Shown: positions 44,317 through 52,814 of the stretch, piece after piece
How the letters are laid out: every line of letters begins with the position of its first letter
Position numbering within the stretch: the first letter of the stretch is position 1
DNA from: Arenicellales bacterium
GTDB taxonomy: Bacteria; Pseudomonadota; Gammaproteobacteria; Arenicellales; JAHEKD01
Length of the DNA stretch: 64,000 nucleotides
Direction: 5' to 3'
Assembly (NCBI GenBank): GCA_028284225.1
Contig: JANQSD010000001.1
Coordinates: 62,001-126,000, forward strand
The notes under the pieces: generated by a model
Seen by the model: only the letters and a program-made list of their open reading frames with translations
Database searches by the model: none
Told to the model about the DNA's origin: nothing
Position numbers and translations under genes: made by a program

Positions 44317-45855
44317 TTATACGTTTGAATCAGGGAACTCGTTTTTACGGCGATCCATGAATTCGATAAGCGCTTCATCAATGGCTGGGTCGAGTTCTGG
44401 CGCTTCGTACTCTCTGAGCATTTTTTTATAAAGCATGTTGGCTCTTTGGGTTGCATCCTGAGAGCCTTCTGATTCCCATTGCTCGAAACTATTATTATCG
44501 GCAATTTTTGAGCGATAAAACGCTGTTTCAAAGTTAGCCTGAGTGTGCGCACAGCCAAGAAAGTGTTTGCCGGGGCCTACTTCACGGATCGCACTCATCG
44601 CTTGGCCATTCTCGGAATCATCGATTCCACTCAGCAATATCTCAATCATGGCAGCCTGGTCAGCATCCATCACAAATTTTTCATAGCCCATGACTAGGCC
44701 GCCTTCTAACCAACCGGCGGTGTGTAGCATAAAATTTACGCCGGCCATTGCCGCTGTTTGCAGTGTATTAGCCGCTTCGTAAGCCGCTTGGGCATCGGAG
44801 ATCTTGGACGCGTTTAAACCGCCACCACTACGGAATGGTACACCCAGGCGTCGAGCTAGTGATGCACAAATATTCAAAACCAAAGAAGGTTCAGGCGTGC
44901 CGAAGGTTGGGGCGCCGGATTGCATAGAAATCGAACTGGCAAACGTACCGAATACTACTGGAGCACCGGCCCGTACCAGCTGAGTAAAGGTAATTCCTGC
45001 CATGGCTTCGGCCAGGATTTGAGCGCAGGTGCCGACCACGGTAACCGGTGACATTGCACCGGAGAGAATAAAAGGTGAAACAACAGTCGCCTGGTTGTTC
45101 TGGGCATAGACTCTGGCTGCTCCTAACATGGTGTCGTCAAAAGTCATGGGTGAGTTTGCATTGATTAAACTGGTGGTGACACAGTTTTGGTCAACGAATT
45201 CATCACCAAAAACAATCTTGGCCATATCAACTGTATCTTGAGCACGTTCAGCGGCGGTAACTGAGCCCATGAATGGTTTGTCACTGTATTTGATATGGCT
45301 GTAAACCATATCAAAGTGACGCTTGTTGACAGGTAGATCAACAGGCTCGCAGACTGTACCACCGGAATGGTGCAGGCCATTTGACATATAGGCTAATTTA
45401 ACGAAGTTACGAAAGTCTTCAATGGTGGCGTAACGTCGGCCTTCGTCCAAGTTGCGAATAAAAGGTGGGCCATAGGCAGGGACTAAAACAGTATGATTGC
45501 CACCGATAATAACTGATTTTTCCGGATTTCTTGCATGCTGTGTGAATTGCTTTGGCGCACTGGCCTGGATGATTTGACGGCACATTCCGCGTGGAAACCG
45601 TACTCGCTCACCCTCAATGTCGGCCCCTGCGCTTTTTAATAATGCAATCGCATCAGGATCATCTCTAAACTCAATGCCGACTTCTTCAAGAATGGTTTCT
45701 GCATTATTCTCAATCAGCTCCAGTGTTTCTTCCCTGGCAATTTCAAAGAACGGAATATTACGTTTTATATAAGGAATTGATGCTGCTTTGCCGCTGGTTC
45801 GCGCTGCTCGACGCGCTTCGCGTCCGCCGCCGCCTCTAGACCGTCTTGAACTCAT
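44317..45855 (-). CDS. Trimethylamine methyltransferase (MttB) family protein, non-pyrrolysine
   Basis: 512 aa TIM-barrel MttB homologue read through without an internal amber codon. N-terminal Arg/Gly-rich stretch SSRRSRGGGGREARRAART, then PFFEIAREETLELIENNAETILEEVGIEFRDD, and the core SGAMSPVTVVGTCAQILAEAMAGITFTQLV. Lack of pyrrolysine suggests a glycine-betaine- or other quaternary-amine-type methyltransferase needing a corrinoid partner, which is not seen here. Divergent from etfBA, with DMGDH-like genes further on, which fits methylated-amine breakdown by inference. Confidence 0.88.
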   Translation of the reverse strand: MSSRRSRGGGGREARRAARTSGKAASIPYIKRNIPFFEIAREETLELIENNAETILEEVGIEFRDDPDAIALLKSAGADIEGERVRFPRGMCRQIIQASAPKQFTQHARNPEKSVIIGGNHTVLVPAYGPPFIRNLDEGRRYATIEDFRNFVKLAYMSNGLHHSGGTVCEPVDLPVNKRHFDMVYSHIKYSDKPFMGSVTAAERAQDTVDMAKIVFGDEFVDQNCVTTSLINANSPMTFDDTMLGAARVYAQNNQATVVSPFILSGAMSPVTVVGTCAQILAEAMAGITFTQLVRAGAPVVFGTFASSISMQSGAPTFGTPEPSLVLNICASLARRLGVPFRSGGGLNASKISDAQAAYEAANTLQTAAMAGVNFMLHTAGWLEGGLVMGYEKFVMDADQAAMIEILLSGIDDSENGQAMSAIREVGPGKHFLGCAHTQANFETAFYRSKIADNNSFEQWESEGSQDATQRANMLYKKMLREYEAPELDPAIDEALIEFMDRRKNEFPDSNV

Positions 45856-46059
45856 TGTGTGATGTCCTAAAGTTGAAAGATTCGTGTGATTATTCTGTCT
45901 TATCTTAGCGAGCTAAAGATATTAACAGGCGACAGAATTGTTGTTGTTTGCGCCATTGATTTTTAAGCTATTTTTTAAGCATATACAATTGCTTAGTCTA
46001 GCGACTATAATTCAGCACTTTGCAACAAAGTCACATCATTTAAGAGGTTTTTAGAAACA

Positions 46060-46809
46060 ATGAAAGTGTTGGTTCCGGTTAAACGGGTGATCGATTACAA
46101 CGTCCAGGTCAGAGTTAAATCTGATCAAAGCGGAGTAGAACTCACCAATGTCAAAATGGCGATGAATCCATTTTGTGAAATTGCTGTTGAACAAGCAGTT
46201 AGAATGAAAGAAGCTGGTCAAGCTGAAGAAGTTATTGTTGCCAGCATCGGCCCTCAAAAAGCACAGGAAACCTTGCGTACAGGGTTGGCTATGGGTGCTG
46301 ATCGAGGCATTCATATTGAATCTGAAGCAGATCTGGAGCCATTGGCAGTAGCGAAGCTGCTGCAAAAAGTGGTGGAGAAAGAGGCCCCAGGCATCGTTAT
46401 TATGGGCAAACAGGCGATTGATGGTGACAACAACCAAACCGGTCAAATGTTATCTGCATTATTGGGCTGGTCACAAGGTACATTTATCTCGGACCTTGAG
46501 GTGAGTGGTGATAGTGCTAAAGTTGTACGTGAAGTCGATGGCGGTTTAGAAACTGTTGAGTTAAAAATGCCGGCTGTTGTGACTGTGGATTTGCGCTTAA
46601 ATGAGCCTCGATTTGCTTCGTTGCCGAACATCATGAAGGCCAAGAAAAAGCCTATAGATCCTCTTTCTATTGATGACTTGGGCGTGGATGTGGCGCCAAG
46701 GCTTGAAGTTGTTAAAGTGACTGAGCCGGAGAAGCGCAAAGCGGGTGAAATCGTTGGCAATGTCAGTGAGCTGGTCGATAAACTTAGAAATGAAGCAAAG
46801 GTGATCTAA
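46060..46809 (+). CDS. etfB: Electron transfer flavoprotein beta subunit
   Basis: 249 aa, standard length. It starts [20 protein letters not shown] and contains the AMP-binding/signature region [20 protein letters not shown] and the recognition loop near MKAKKKPI (~190). With EtfA it carries electrons from flavin dehydrogenases to ETF-ubiquinone oxidoreductase. One base separates its stop from the etfA start. Confidence 0.96.
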   Translation: MKVLVPVKRVIDYNVQVRVKSDQSGVELTNVKMAMNPFCEIAVEQAVRMKEAGQAEEVIVASIGPQKAQETLRTGLAMGADRGIHIESEADLEPLAVAKLLQKVVEKEAPGIVIMGKQAIDGDNNQTGQMLSALLGWSQGTFISDLEVSGDSAKVVREVDGGLETVELKMPAVVTVDLRLNEPRFASLPNIMKAKKKPIDPLSIDDLGVDVAPRLEVVKVTEPEKRKAGEIVGNVSELVDKLRNEAKVI

Positions 46810-46810
46810 G

Positions 46811-47743
46811 ATGAGCGTATTAGTAATAGCAGAACACAATAATGAATCACTGGCCGCCGGTACACTCAATGCAGTGACCGCAGCTTCACAGATTGATTCT
46901 GATATCCATGTATTTGTAGTGGGCTCGGGTTGTGGTGATGTGGCACAAGCTGCGTCACAAGTTGCGGGCGTGAATAAAGTTATTCATACCGACTCAGCCG
47001 AATATGCCAATGACCTAGCTGAAAACTTTGGTGCCTTAATTAAAGATATTGCTTCCGGGTATAGTCATGTATTGGCACCGGCCAGTACCTTCGGCAAAAA
47101 TGTAATGCCGCGAGCAGCAGCGTTGTTAGATGTGCAGCAAATCTCGGAGATTACCGAAGTGGTTGATGCGGACACGTTTGTACGTCCTATTTATGCGGGT
47201 AATGCAATGGCGACGGTTAAATCAAATGACCCGATTAAAATGGTTACCGTTCGTAGTACTGCCTTTGAGGCAGCAGCTGAAACGGGCGGCAGTGCTGCTG
47301 TCGAAGCCTATGAGTATTCGGGTGATGCAGGGCTTTCGAGCTATGTAGGAAGCGAATTAACCAAGTCTGATCGTCCCGAGTTGACCACAGCGAAAATTGT
47401 TATTTCCGGTGGTCGTGGAATGCAGAGTGGTGATAACTTCGCCATGTTAGAGAAGGTTGCCGATAAACTGAACGCAGCTGTAGGCGCATCACGTGCAGCT
47501 GTGGATGCAGGTTTCGTGCCCAATGACTATCAAGTCGGTCAAACCGGTAAAGTCGTTGCACCTGATCTTTATATTGCAGTCGGTATATCCGGTGCGATTC
47601 AGCACTTGGCCGGCATGAAAGACTCTAAAGTCATCGTTGCGATTAACAAAGACGAAGAGGCGCCTATCTTCCAGGTCGCTGATTATGGCCTGGTTGCTGA
47701 TTTATTTGATGCGGTTCCAGAGTTAGATGCAGCATTAGGCTAA
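46811..47743 (+). CDS. etfA: Electron transfer flavoprotein alpha subunit
   Basis: 310 aa. The C-terminal FAD-binding signature is VAPDLYIAVGISGAIQHLAG and KVIVAINKDEEAPIFQVADYGLVADLF; VGASRAAVDAGF lies before it. It forms the heterodimer with EtfB. Probable electron sources in this window are the DMGDH-like enzyme and other DAO-family dehydrogenases. A strong terminator follows. Confidence 0.96.
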   Translation: MSVLVIAEHNNESLAAGTLNAVTAASQIDSDIHVFVVGSGCGDVAQAASQVAGVNKVIHTDSAEYANDLAENFGALIKDIASGYSHVLAPASTFGKNVMPRAAALLDVQQISEITEVVDADTFVRPIYAGNAMATVKSNDPIKMVTVRSTAFEAAAETGGSAAVEAYEYSGDAGLSSYVGSELTKSDRPELTTAKIVISGGRGMQSGDNFAMLEKVADKLNAAVGASRAAVDAGFVPNDYQVGQTGKVVAPDLYIAVGISGAIQHLAGMKDSKVIVAINKDEEAPIFQVADYGLVADLFDAVPELDAALG

Positions 47744-47761
47744 AGGTTTTTAAAATCTATC

Positions 47762-47789
47762 GAAAAGCCCGGTAATGCCGGGCTTTTTT
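47762..47789 (+). terminator. Rho-independent terminator after etfBA
   Basis: AAGCCCGG / CCGGGCTT stem with a 5-base loop, followed by TTTTTT. It separates etfA from the convergent FkbM gene; A-rich sequence on the other side could let it work in both directions. Confidence 0.9.
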
Positions 47790-47825
47790 GTGATCACTCT
47801 TTGTTGATGTAAAAGGAATTAGCTT

Positions 47826-48542
47826 TTATTTCTTTATATTCAACCCATCACGTGCAAAAAGAACATTGCAAAAAAGGAGTTTTGCCGAGCCATCCCATTC
47901 GTTAATTTGATCGTAGAACCCAACGGTATAGTAGCCACGGGTTTGCATCATCCGGGCGAAGTCCGGGTAAAAAATATAGTACCCATCAGGATCAACACCA
48001 AGCTCCACTAAGACTAAATCAACTTTTTTATTTTTAAGCATTTGTCTGGATCCTTCGATGACTTCATGTTCATAGCCTTCGACATCAATCTTTATCAGGT
48101 CAATGTGGCTAATATTATTTTGACTGCAATAGCGATCAACAGTGGTGACGTTTGTTTGTTCACTGCCAAGACCTTGATTTTGATGAGCAAAACTGTGCAT
48201 GCCCTCGGCTTTGCCATAGTATATGGTTTGTAAACCTTCACTATTACCCAGGCCCTGGTGATTGCATATGGCTTTGTCAGCGTGATGTTTGTACAGCATG
48301 TCATACAGGTGTTTAACGGGTTCAAAAGAATGGATGGTCGCTGCGGGAAAAGATTGATGCCAAAGTGCGGCGGTCTGGCCGATGTTCGCGCCGACATCAA
48401 ATAAAACGGCAGGTTCCGGAATTATTTTTTTAACATCTACTATGATTTCCCGGCCAATAGGCCTGGTGCTGTAGACTTTTAAATTGAACCGCTTGAGAAT
48501 GAATTCGTTAAGTATTTTTTTTGCTAAAAGTTTACAAGACAC
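47826..48542 (-). CDS. FkbM-family methyltransferase
   Basis: 238 aa starting at GTG (complement 48540-48542). SAM-binding motif LFDVGANIGQTAALW (~47-61), acidic IHSFEPV, and DLIKIDVEGYEHEVIEGS, the FkbM signature. Usually O-methylates a sugar or polyketide hydroxyl. No natural-product or surface-polysaccharide genes are adjacent, so the substrate is open. The 258 bp upstream hold nothing I recognise. Confidence 0.85.
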   Translation of the reverse strand: MSCKLLAKKILNEFILKRFNLKVYSTRPIGREIIVDVKKIIPEPAVLFDVGANIGQTAALWHQSFPAATIHSFEPVKHLYDMLYKHHADKAICNHQGLGNSEGLQTIYYGKAEGMHSFAHQNQGLGSEQTNVTTVDRYCSQNNISHIDLIKIDVEGYEHEVIEGSRQMLKNKKVDLVLVELGVDPDGYYIFYPDFARMMQTRGYYTVGFYDQINEWDGSAKLLFCNVLFARDGLNIKK

Positions 48543-48800
48543 GGGCGCTTTTCCGTTGATTATTTATATGTTTATGTCGGTGCAGGCTAGTATTCATATG
48601 GCGATTGAAAACACTGGATTTTCGCGTCGCCTTCGATTCTTTATGTATTATTGGGTGCTCAATGCCGTAAATAAACTGATTTATTAACGTTCGTTCTCTG
48701 GATTGTCTGTTTCGATTAGCTGAAATTTCCATTGCCGTTTCCAGTTTTTCGGTAAAATAGGATTTATCTATTTTATATCATTGGAACAACTAACTTTTTC

Positions 48801-49514
48801 ATGAAACTGGGTATATTGGAGACTGGTAAGCTTATTCCCAAGCTTGAGGTAAAGCATGGCACATATCCTGACATGTTTGTTCGCCTTTTGGATAATCGAG
48901 GTTTGCAGATTGAGTTTAGTGCTTTTGCTGTTATTGATGGAGTTTTTCCAGAGTCGGTTGACATTTGTGACGCCTGGTTGATTACCGGTTCACGCCATGG
49001 CGCTTATGACCCTTTACCCTGGATTCCAAGACTTGAAAAATTTATCCTAGAGGCCGTAGATAAAAAAATTCCTCTGGTAGGAATTTGTTTTGGACATCAA
49101 ATTATTGCCCAGGCCCTAGGCGGAAAAGTTGTTAAGTCTGAAAAGGGCTGGGGTTTAGGTGTGCATGAGTATAATGTGACTAATCCCGCTCCATGGATGA
49201 ATGGTGCACTTAACCAGCAGATTGCTGTAAATGCTGTTCATCAGGATCAAGTTATTGAATTACCTCATGGTGCAGAGATTTTGGCCAGTTCTGACTTTTG
49301 TCCCTATGCCATGCTAGCTTACGGTGACAGCGTTTTCACAGTTCAGCCTCATCCGGAAATTGAACATCCTTACCAACAAGATTTAATCAATGCGCGACGT
49401 GGGGATGTATTTGAAGAAAATCTTGCTGATGCAGCACTAGTGTCGTTAGGTCAAACTATAGATAACCATGAGGTTGCTGATTGGATTGTTGGTTTTTTAA
49501 AGCAACATAGTTAA
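48801..49514 (+). CDS. Class I glutamine amidotransferase (stand-alone)
   Basis: 237 aa. Nucleophile Cys in VGICFGHQIIAQALGG (~98), catalytic His-Glu in QPHPEIEHPY (~180), preceded by LITGSRHGAYD. Matches stand-alone GuaA-type GATase1 proteins related to PuuD/YfeJ-type hydrolases, which cleave gamma-glutamyl amides or supply ammonia. No synthase partner next door. Confidence 0.87.
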   Translation: MKLGILETGKLIPKLEVKHGTYPDMFVRLLDNRGLQIEFSAFAVIDGVFPESVDICDAWLITGSRHGAYDPLPWIPRLEKFILEAVDKKIPLVGICFGHQIIAQALGGKVVKSEKGWGLGVHEYNVTNPAPWMNGALNQQIAVNAVHQDQVIELPHGAEILASSDFCPYAMLAYGDSVFTVQPHPEIEHPYQQDLINARRGDVFEENLADAALVSLGQTIDNHEVADWIVGFLKQHS

Positions 49515-49627
49515 AAGCTCTCTCAAAATGCCTGTGCCATCGCTCGACTATTTTGGGATGGGTTCTAGTCATCTTTCCTGTTGACGTTTATGATTACATC
49601 ATAATTAATTTAAACAGGAGATAACAC

Positions 49628-50056
49628 ATGACAGATAAACAGTCCGTAACAGGACAATGCCTTTGTGGTGCCGTGAATCTTAAGGCTACAAAAACCAGTA
49701 ATAAACTACACGCCTGTCATTGCACCATGTGCCGGCGCTGGGGCGGGGGGCCGGTAATGGCGGTTGATTGCGAAACTGAAGTTGAAATTGACGGTCAAGA
49801 GAATATGAGTGTATACGACTCTTCTGAATGGGCTGAACGCGGCTTTTGTAAAATATGCGGTACTCACTTGTTTTATCGTATCAAAGAGTCGGGTCAATAT
49901 ATTGTCCCCATCGGTTTGCTTGATGGTTTGCAGGATGTGGATTTTGAAGGTCAGATATTTATAGATGAGAAACCCGGCTATTACGATTTTGCTAATGAAA
50001 CAGACATGATGACAGGTGAACAGGTTTTTGCAATGTTTGCTAACCAGCAACATTAA
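49628..50056 (+). CDS. GFA family (Mss4-like zinc) protein
   Basis: 142 aa with the two zinc-site pairs of the family: CLCGAV near the N-terminus, HACHCTMCRRWGGG (~29-42), and FCKICGTHLFYR (~78-89). The family was named for glutathione-dependent formaldehyde-activating enzyme; actual function is uncertain. An AGGAG Shine-Dalgarno precedes ATG. Its stop codon runs into MITE copy 3, so the last bases of the gene may come from the insertion. Confidence 0.88.
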   Translation: MTDKQSVTGQCLCGAVNLKATKTSNKLHACHCTMCRRWGGGPVMAVDCETEVEIDGQENMSVYDSSEWAERGFCKICGTHLFYRIKESGQYIVPIGLLDGLQDVDFEGQIFIDEKPGYYDFANETDMMTGEQVFAMFANQQH

Positions 50057-50230
50057 CCCCGGATTATGCAATGAAACTCTCACGAAAAACACTGCTTCAA
50101 TCTCAAGGATGTTCTCAGGAATTTGATCCCACCATAAGGTGGCTATGGCATCGCCCAAATTCCCTGCGGGCGCCCTTGATCTTATTGCATTTTTTCCTCT
50201 CACGACGAATTCCATTGCATATTCCGGGTT
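50055..50230 (+). mobile_element. MITE-like element, copy 3 (best-preserved ends)
   Basis: 176 bp with terminal inverted repeats: left AACCCCGGATTATGCAATG, right (reverse complement) AACCCGGAATATGCAATG. No transposase; internal sequence is non-coding. Same orientation as copy 2, opposite to copy 1. It separates the GFA gene from a LysR remnant. Confidence 0.9.
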
Positions 50231-50327
50231 GAATTTGAATTTCAATCTTAAGCAGCTTGAGGCTTTTGTCTGGGTCAGTGACTTAGGCAGTTTTCGCAAG
50301 GCTGCGGAAAGAGGAGAGGCACTTTAG
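50229..50327 (+). pseudogene. Remnant of a LysR-family regulator (N-terminus only)
   Basis: Reading from TTG-50229 the frame encodes LNLNFNLKQLEAFVWVSDLG then SFRKAAER, the first helices of a LysR winged HTH domain, and then breaks off into GEAL and a stop. The remaining ~270 residues of a LysR protein are absent: the next gene begins at 50327. The MITE copy ends at its first codon. The parent gene was probably a co-directional regulator of the downstream oxidoreductase genes. Confidence 0.75.
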
Positions 50328-51547
50328 TGGGCTTGCCGAAATTGTCCAGTATGCCAACTCATAACCATTATGATGTGGTAATCGTCGGTGGCGCAATGTT
50401 TGGTTCTGCGGTGGCCTGGTTTCTGGTCGATAATCCGGATTTTGATGGATCTGTGTTGGTCATTGAACGTGATCCAACTTATCAATTTTCGGCAACAGCC
50501 CATACTAATAGCTGTATGCGACAACAGTTTTCCGGTGAGATTAATGTACGGGTGTCGCAGTTTGCTGCCGAATTTGTAAAAAATTTCCGTGAATTTATGG
50601 GCGGCGATGAGCGAGTTCCGACGTTATCGATTCATAATTTTGGTTATATGTACCTGGCTGATAATGATGCGTTTGCCGAAATTTTGAAACAAAATCAAAA
50701 GTTACAGGTAGCGTGTGGTGCCGGCACTAAAATCATGAGTGTCGACGAAATTAAACATGATTACCCATTTTATTATTTGGATGACATTATTCTCGGTAGT
50801 CACAATTTAGTTGATGAGGGTTATTTTGACGGCAATACTTTATTTGATTGGTGGAAGCGTTGCGCCCGTGAAAAAGGGGTGGAATACATCAACAATGAAG
50901 TTGTCGCAATGAATAAAAATATCTCAGGCAAGGTGGTTGAAAGCGTGACCTTGAGTTCTGGTGAAGCCATTGCATGCGGTAAAGTGGTCAACGCTTCGGG
51001 TACCAGGGCGGTATTAACTTCGCGGATGGCAGGTATTGAGATTCCGGTAGAGCCGCGCAAACGTTATACCTTTATTTTTGAGGCGCAGTACCCGCTTGAT
51101 CATGATTTGCCACTTACCATTGATCCATCAGGGGTTCATTTTCGTACAGACGGAACCTACTATATGGCAGGTTGCCCACCGGATAACGATTTAGCAGTGG
51201 ATTATGATGATTTTGTAGAGGATTTTAGTTTGTGGGAAGATAAGGTTTGGCCCGCAATTGCTCACCGAGTCCCACAATTCGAAGCGATTAAACTAGTTAA
51301 CTCCTGGGTCGGACATTATGACTTTAACACTTTCGACCAGAACGCGATTTTAGGGCCACATCCTGAGGTTGAGAATTTTATTTTTGTAAACGGTTTTTCC
51401 GGGCACGGATTCCAACAATCACCTGCCATGGGTCGTGGTACGGCAGAGTGGATTACTTACGGTGAATACCGCTCACTTGATTTAACTCCTTTCCATTATG
51501 ATCGAATTATCGAGAACCAACCGTTTAGGGAAAAAGCGGTAATCTAA
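50327..51547 (+). CDS. FAD-dependent oxidoreductase of the DAO family
   Basis: 406 aa. GTG start with AGGAGAGG 8 bases upstream; an ATG at 50351 is the alternative. FAD motif VIVGGAMFGSAVAWFLVD then VLVIERD (~11-40); C-terminal block NFIFVNGFSGHGFQQSPAMGR near 360. The pattern resembles sarcosine-oxidase/FOXRED1-like dehydrogenases. Substrate unknown. It is followed at 24 bp by a uronate-dehydrogenase-like gene and preceded by a LysR remnant that may have been its regulator. Confidence 0.85.
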   Translation: MGLPKLSSMPTHNHYDVVIVGGAMFGSAVAWFLVDNPDFDGSVLVIERDPTYQFSATAHTNSCMRQQFSGEINVRVSQFAAEFVKNFREFMGGDERVPTLSIHNFGYMYLADNDAFAEILKQNQKLQVACGAGTKIMSVDEIKHDYPFYYLDDIILGSHNLVDEGYFDGNTLFDWWKRCAREKGVEYINNEVVAMNKNISGKVVESVTLSSGEAIACGKVVNASGTRAVLTSRMAGIEIPVEPRKRYTFIFEAQYPLDHDLPLTIDPSGVHFRTDGTYYMAGCPPDNDLAVDYDDFVEDFSLWEDKVWPAIAHRVPQFEAIKLVNSWVGHYDFNTFDQNAILGPHPEVENFIFVNGFSGHGFQQSPAMGRGTAEWITYGEYRSLDLTPFHYDRIIENQPFREKAVI

Positions 51548-51570
51548 TTAAACCTTACAGGAAATATTGA

Positions 51571-52407
51571 ATGAAAAAACTTGTCTTAACAGGTGCTGCA
51601 GGTCGACTGGGCTCTTACCTGCGAGAACCCTTAACTAAACTGGCTGATGAGCTGGTGTCATCAGATATTGTTGATGAGATTGGAAATTGTTATGCGGGTG
51701 AACGATATCAACAGGCTGATTTAGCTAACTATGATCAAATTTATCAATTGTTAGAAGATGCAGATATGGTGGTTCACTTTGGTGCCATTGTTGATGAAGG
51801 CCCGTTTGAAACATTATTAGGCCCCAATTTTATTGGTGCTTACAATATCTGGGAAGCTGCATATCAGCAAGGTGTCAAGCGCGTTGTCTACGCCAGTTCG
51901 ATTCATGCTGTCGGCATGTATGACAAGACAGAATTCATTGGCGTTGATGTGCCGCATCGCCCCGATACATTCTATGGGTTAGCAAAGTGTTTCGCCGAGG
52001 ATCTGGGCAGCCTTTACTGGGATAAGCGTGGTGTTGAATCAGTATGTATGCGTATATTGTCTTGTGCTCAGGTTACAAATACCCGCGCATTAGGTAGCTG
52101 GTTATCTTATGATGATCTGATTCAACTGGTAGAAAAATCAATCACCACGCCGATTAGTGGCTTTTCCGTGGTCTATGGTGTGTCAAACAACGACCGGGTG
52201 CCTGTGGATAATTCCAAGGCCAGTTTTTTGGGTTATCGCCCTAAAGACAACGCAGAGCAATTTGCAGCGCAAATACTGACCGCAGCAGCTGAGGCTGATC
52301 CTCAGGACCCGGGTCAGATGTGTCAGGGCGGTCCGTTTGCTTCGACTAAGCTGGGTCACAGTGGTGTGGCGACAATGAATATTATTGACGACAAAAAATT
52401 AACTTAA
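51571..52407 (+). CDS. NAD-dependent epimerase/dehydratase, uronate-dehydrogenase-like
   Basis: 278 aa extended SDR. NAD motif TGAAGRLGSYLREPL (~7-21), catalytic Tyr-Lys in FYGLAKCFAED (~138), and VVYASSIHAVGMY, NSKASFLGYRPKDNAEQF near 220, all closely resembling bacterial uronate dehydrogenase layout. That enzyme oxidises aldehexuronates to lactones. The active-site residues look intact. It sits between the FAD oxidoreductase and a gutted SDR pseudogene. Confidence 0.82.
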   Translation: MKKLVLTGAAGRLGSYLREPLTKLADELVSSDIVDEIGNCYAGERYQQADLANYDQIYQLLEDADMVVHFGAIVDEGPFETLLGPNFIGAYNIWEAAYQQGVKRVVYASSIHAVGMYDKTEFIGVDVPHRPDTFYGLAKCFAEDLGSLYWDKRGVESVCMRILSCAQVTNTRALGSWLSYDDLIQLVEKSITTPISGFSVVYGVSNNDRVPVDNSKASFLGYRPKDNAEQFAAQILTAAAEADPQDPGQMCQGGPFASTKLGHSGVATMNIIDDKKLT

Positions 52408-52419
52408 AAGGAGATTAGG

Positions 52420-52639
52420 GTGACAAAACCTGTTGTGTTAATCGTTGGCGGTGGTAGCGGCATTGGTGCGGATGCTGCTAAAAGTCTGTCAAACAAGGGT
52501 TATGACGTGGCTGTAATGTCATCATCAGGCAAAGGTGGGTGAGTTGTCAGAGACTATTGCATTTATGATTTCGAATGCATCCAGTTATATTACAGGACAA
52601 AATTTGCGTGTCGATGGCGGCTTGACCCATTCCGTATAA
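52420..52639 (+). pseudogene. SDR pseudogene with a large internal deletion
   Basis: GTG-52420 with an AAAAGGAG Shine-Dalgarno begins MTKPVVLIVGGGSGIGADAA, the NAD(P)-binding start of a classical short-chain dehydrogenase, and reaches a stop at 52540-52542 after 40 codons. Immediately after, in another frame, ELSETIAFMISNASSYITGQ and NLRVDGGLTHSV* give the C-terminus of the same family (52541-52639). About 170 central residues, including the Ser-Tyr-Lys site, are missing. Clearly inactive. Confidence 0.88.
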
Positions 52640-52735
52640 GCTTGTTTGCTTAAAACGGATCATTAATATCATCAGGCGTTACTTACTTTTCCTTAATAGA
52701 AGTCTTTTTCATCATAGTGTATAATATATGGATAT

Positions 52736-52752
52736 GTATACTTATTGTATAC
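52736..52752. promoter_or_regulatory. Possible operator: twin GTATAC palindromes
   Basis: GTATAC at 52736-52741 and 52747-52752, with centres one helical turn (11 bp) apart, in an AT-rich stretch 63 bp before the binding-protein start. GTnnAC cores are typical of GntR-family (FadR-subfamily) operators. No such regulator gene is in the window, so this is a motif-based suggestion. Confidence 0.35.
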
Positions 52753-52814
52753 TTGATTTAAAATTGAATACTCAATAAATCACACGATACTATTTAATTC
52801 ACATGGAGTTATAT

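Noticed and set aside
44317..45855. Possible pyrrolysine (in-frame amber) in the MttB homologue
   Set aside because: The frame is continuous at full length with no internal TAG, so this is the non-pyrrolysine type.
46006..46011. TATAAT box before etfB as a sigma-70 promoter
   Set aside because: A good -10 match, but no acceptable -35 at 16-18 bp spacing, so it is not listed.
49706..50299. 197-codon minus-strand frame across the GFA gene and MITE copy 3
   Set aside because: Antisense to a recognised gene and made partly of repeat sequence; no family resemblance.
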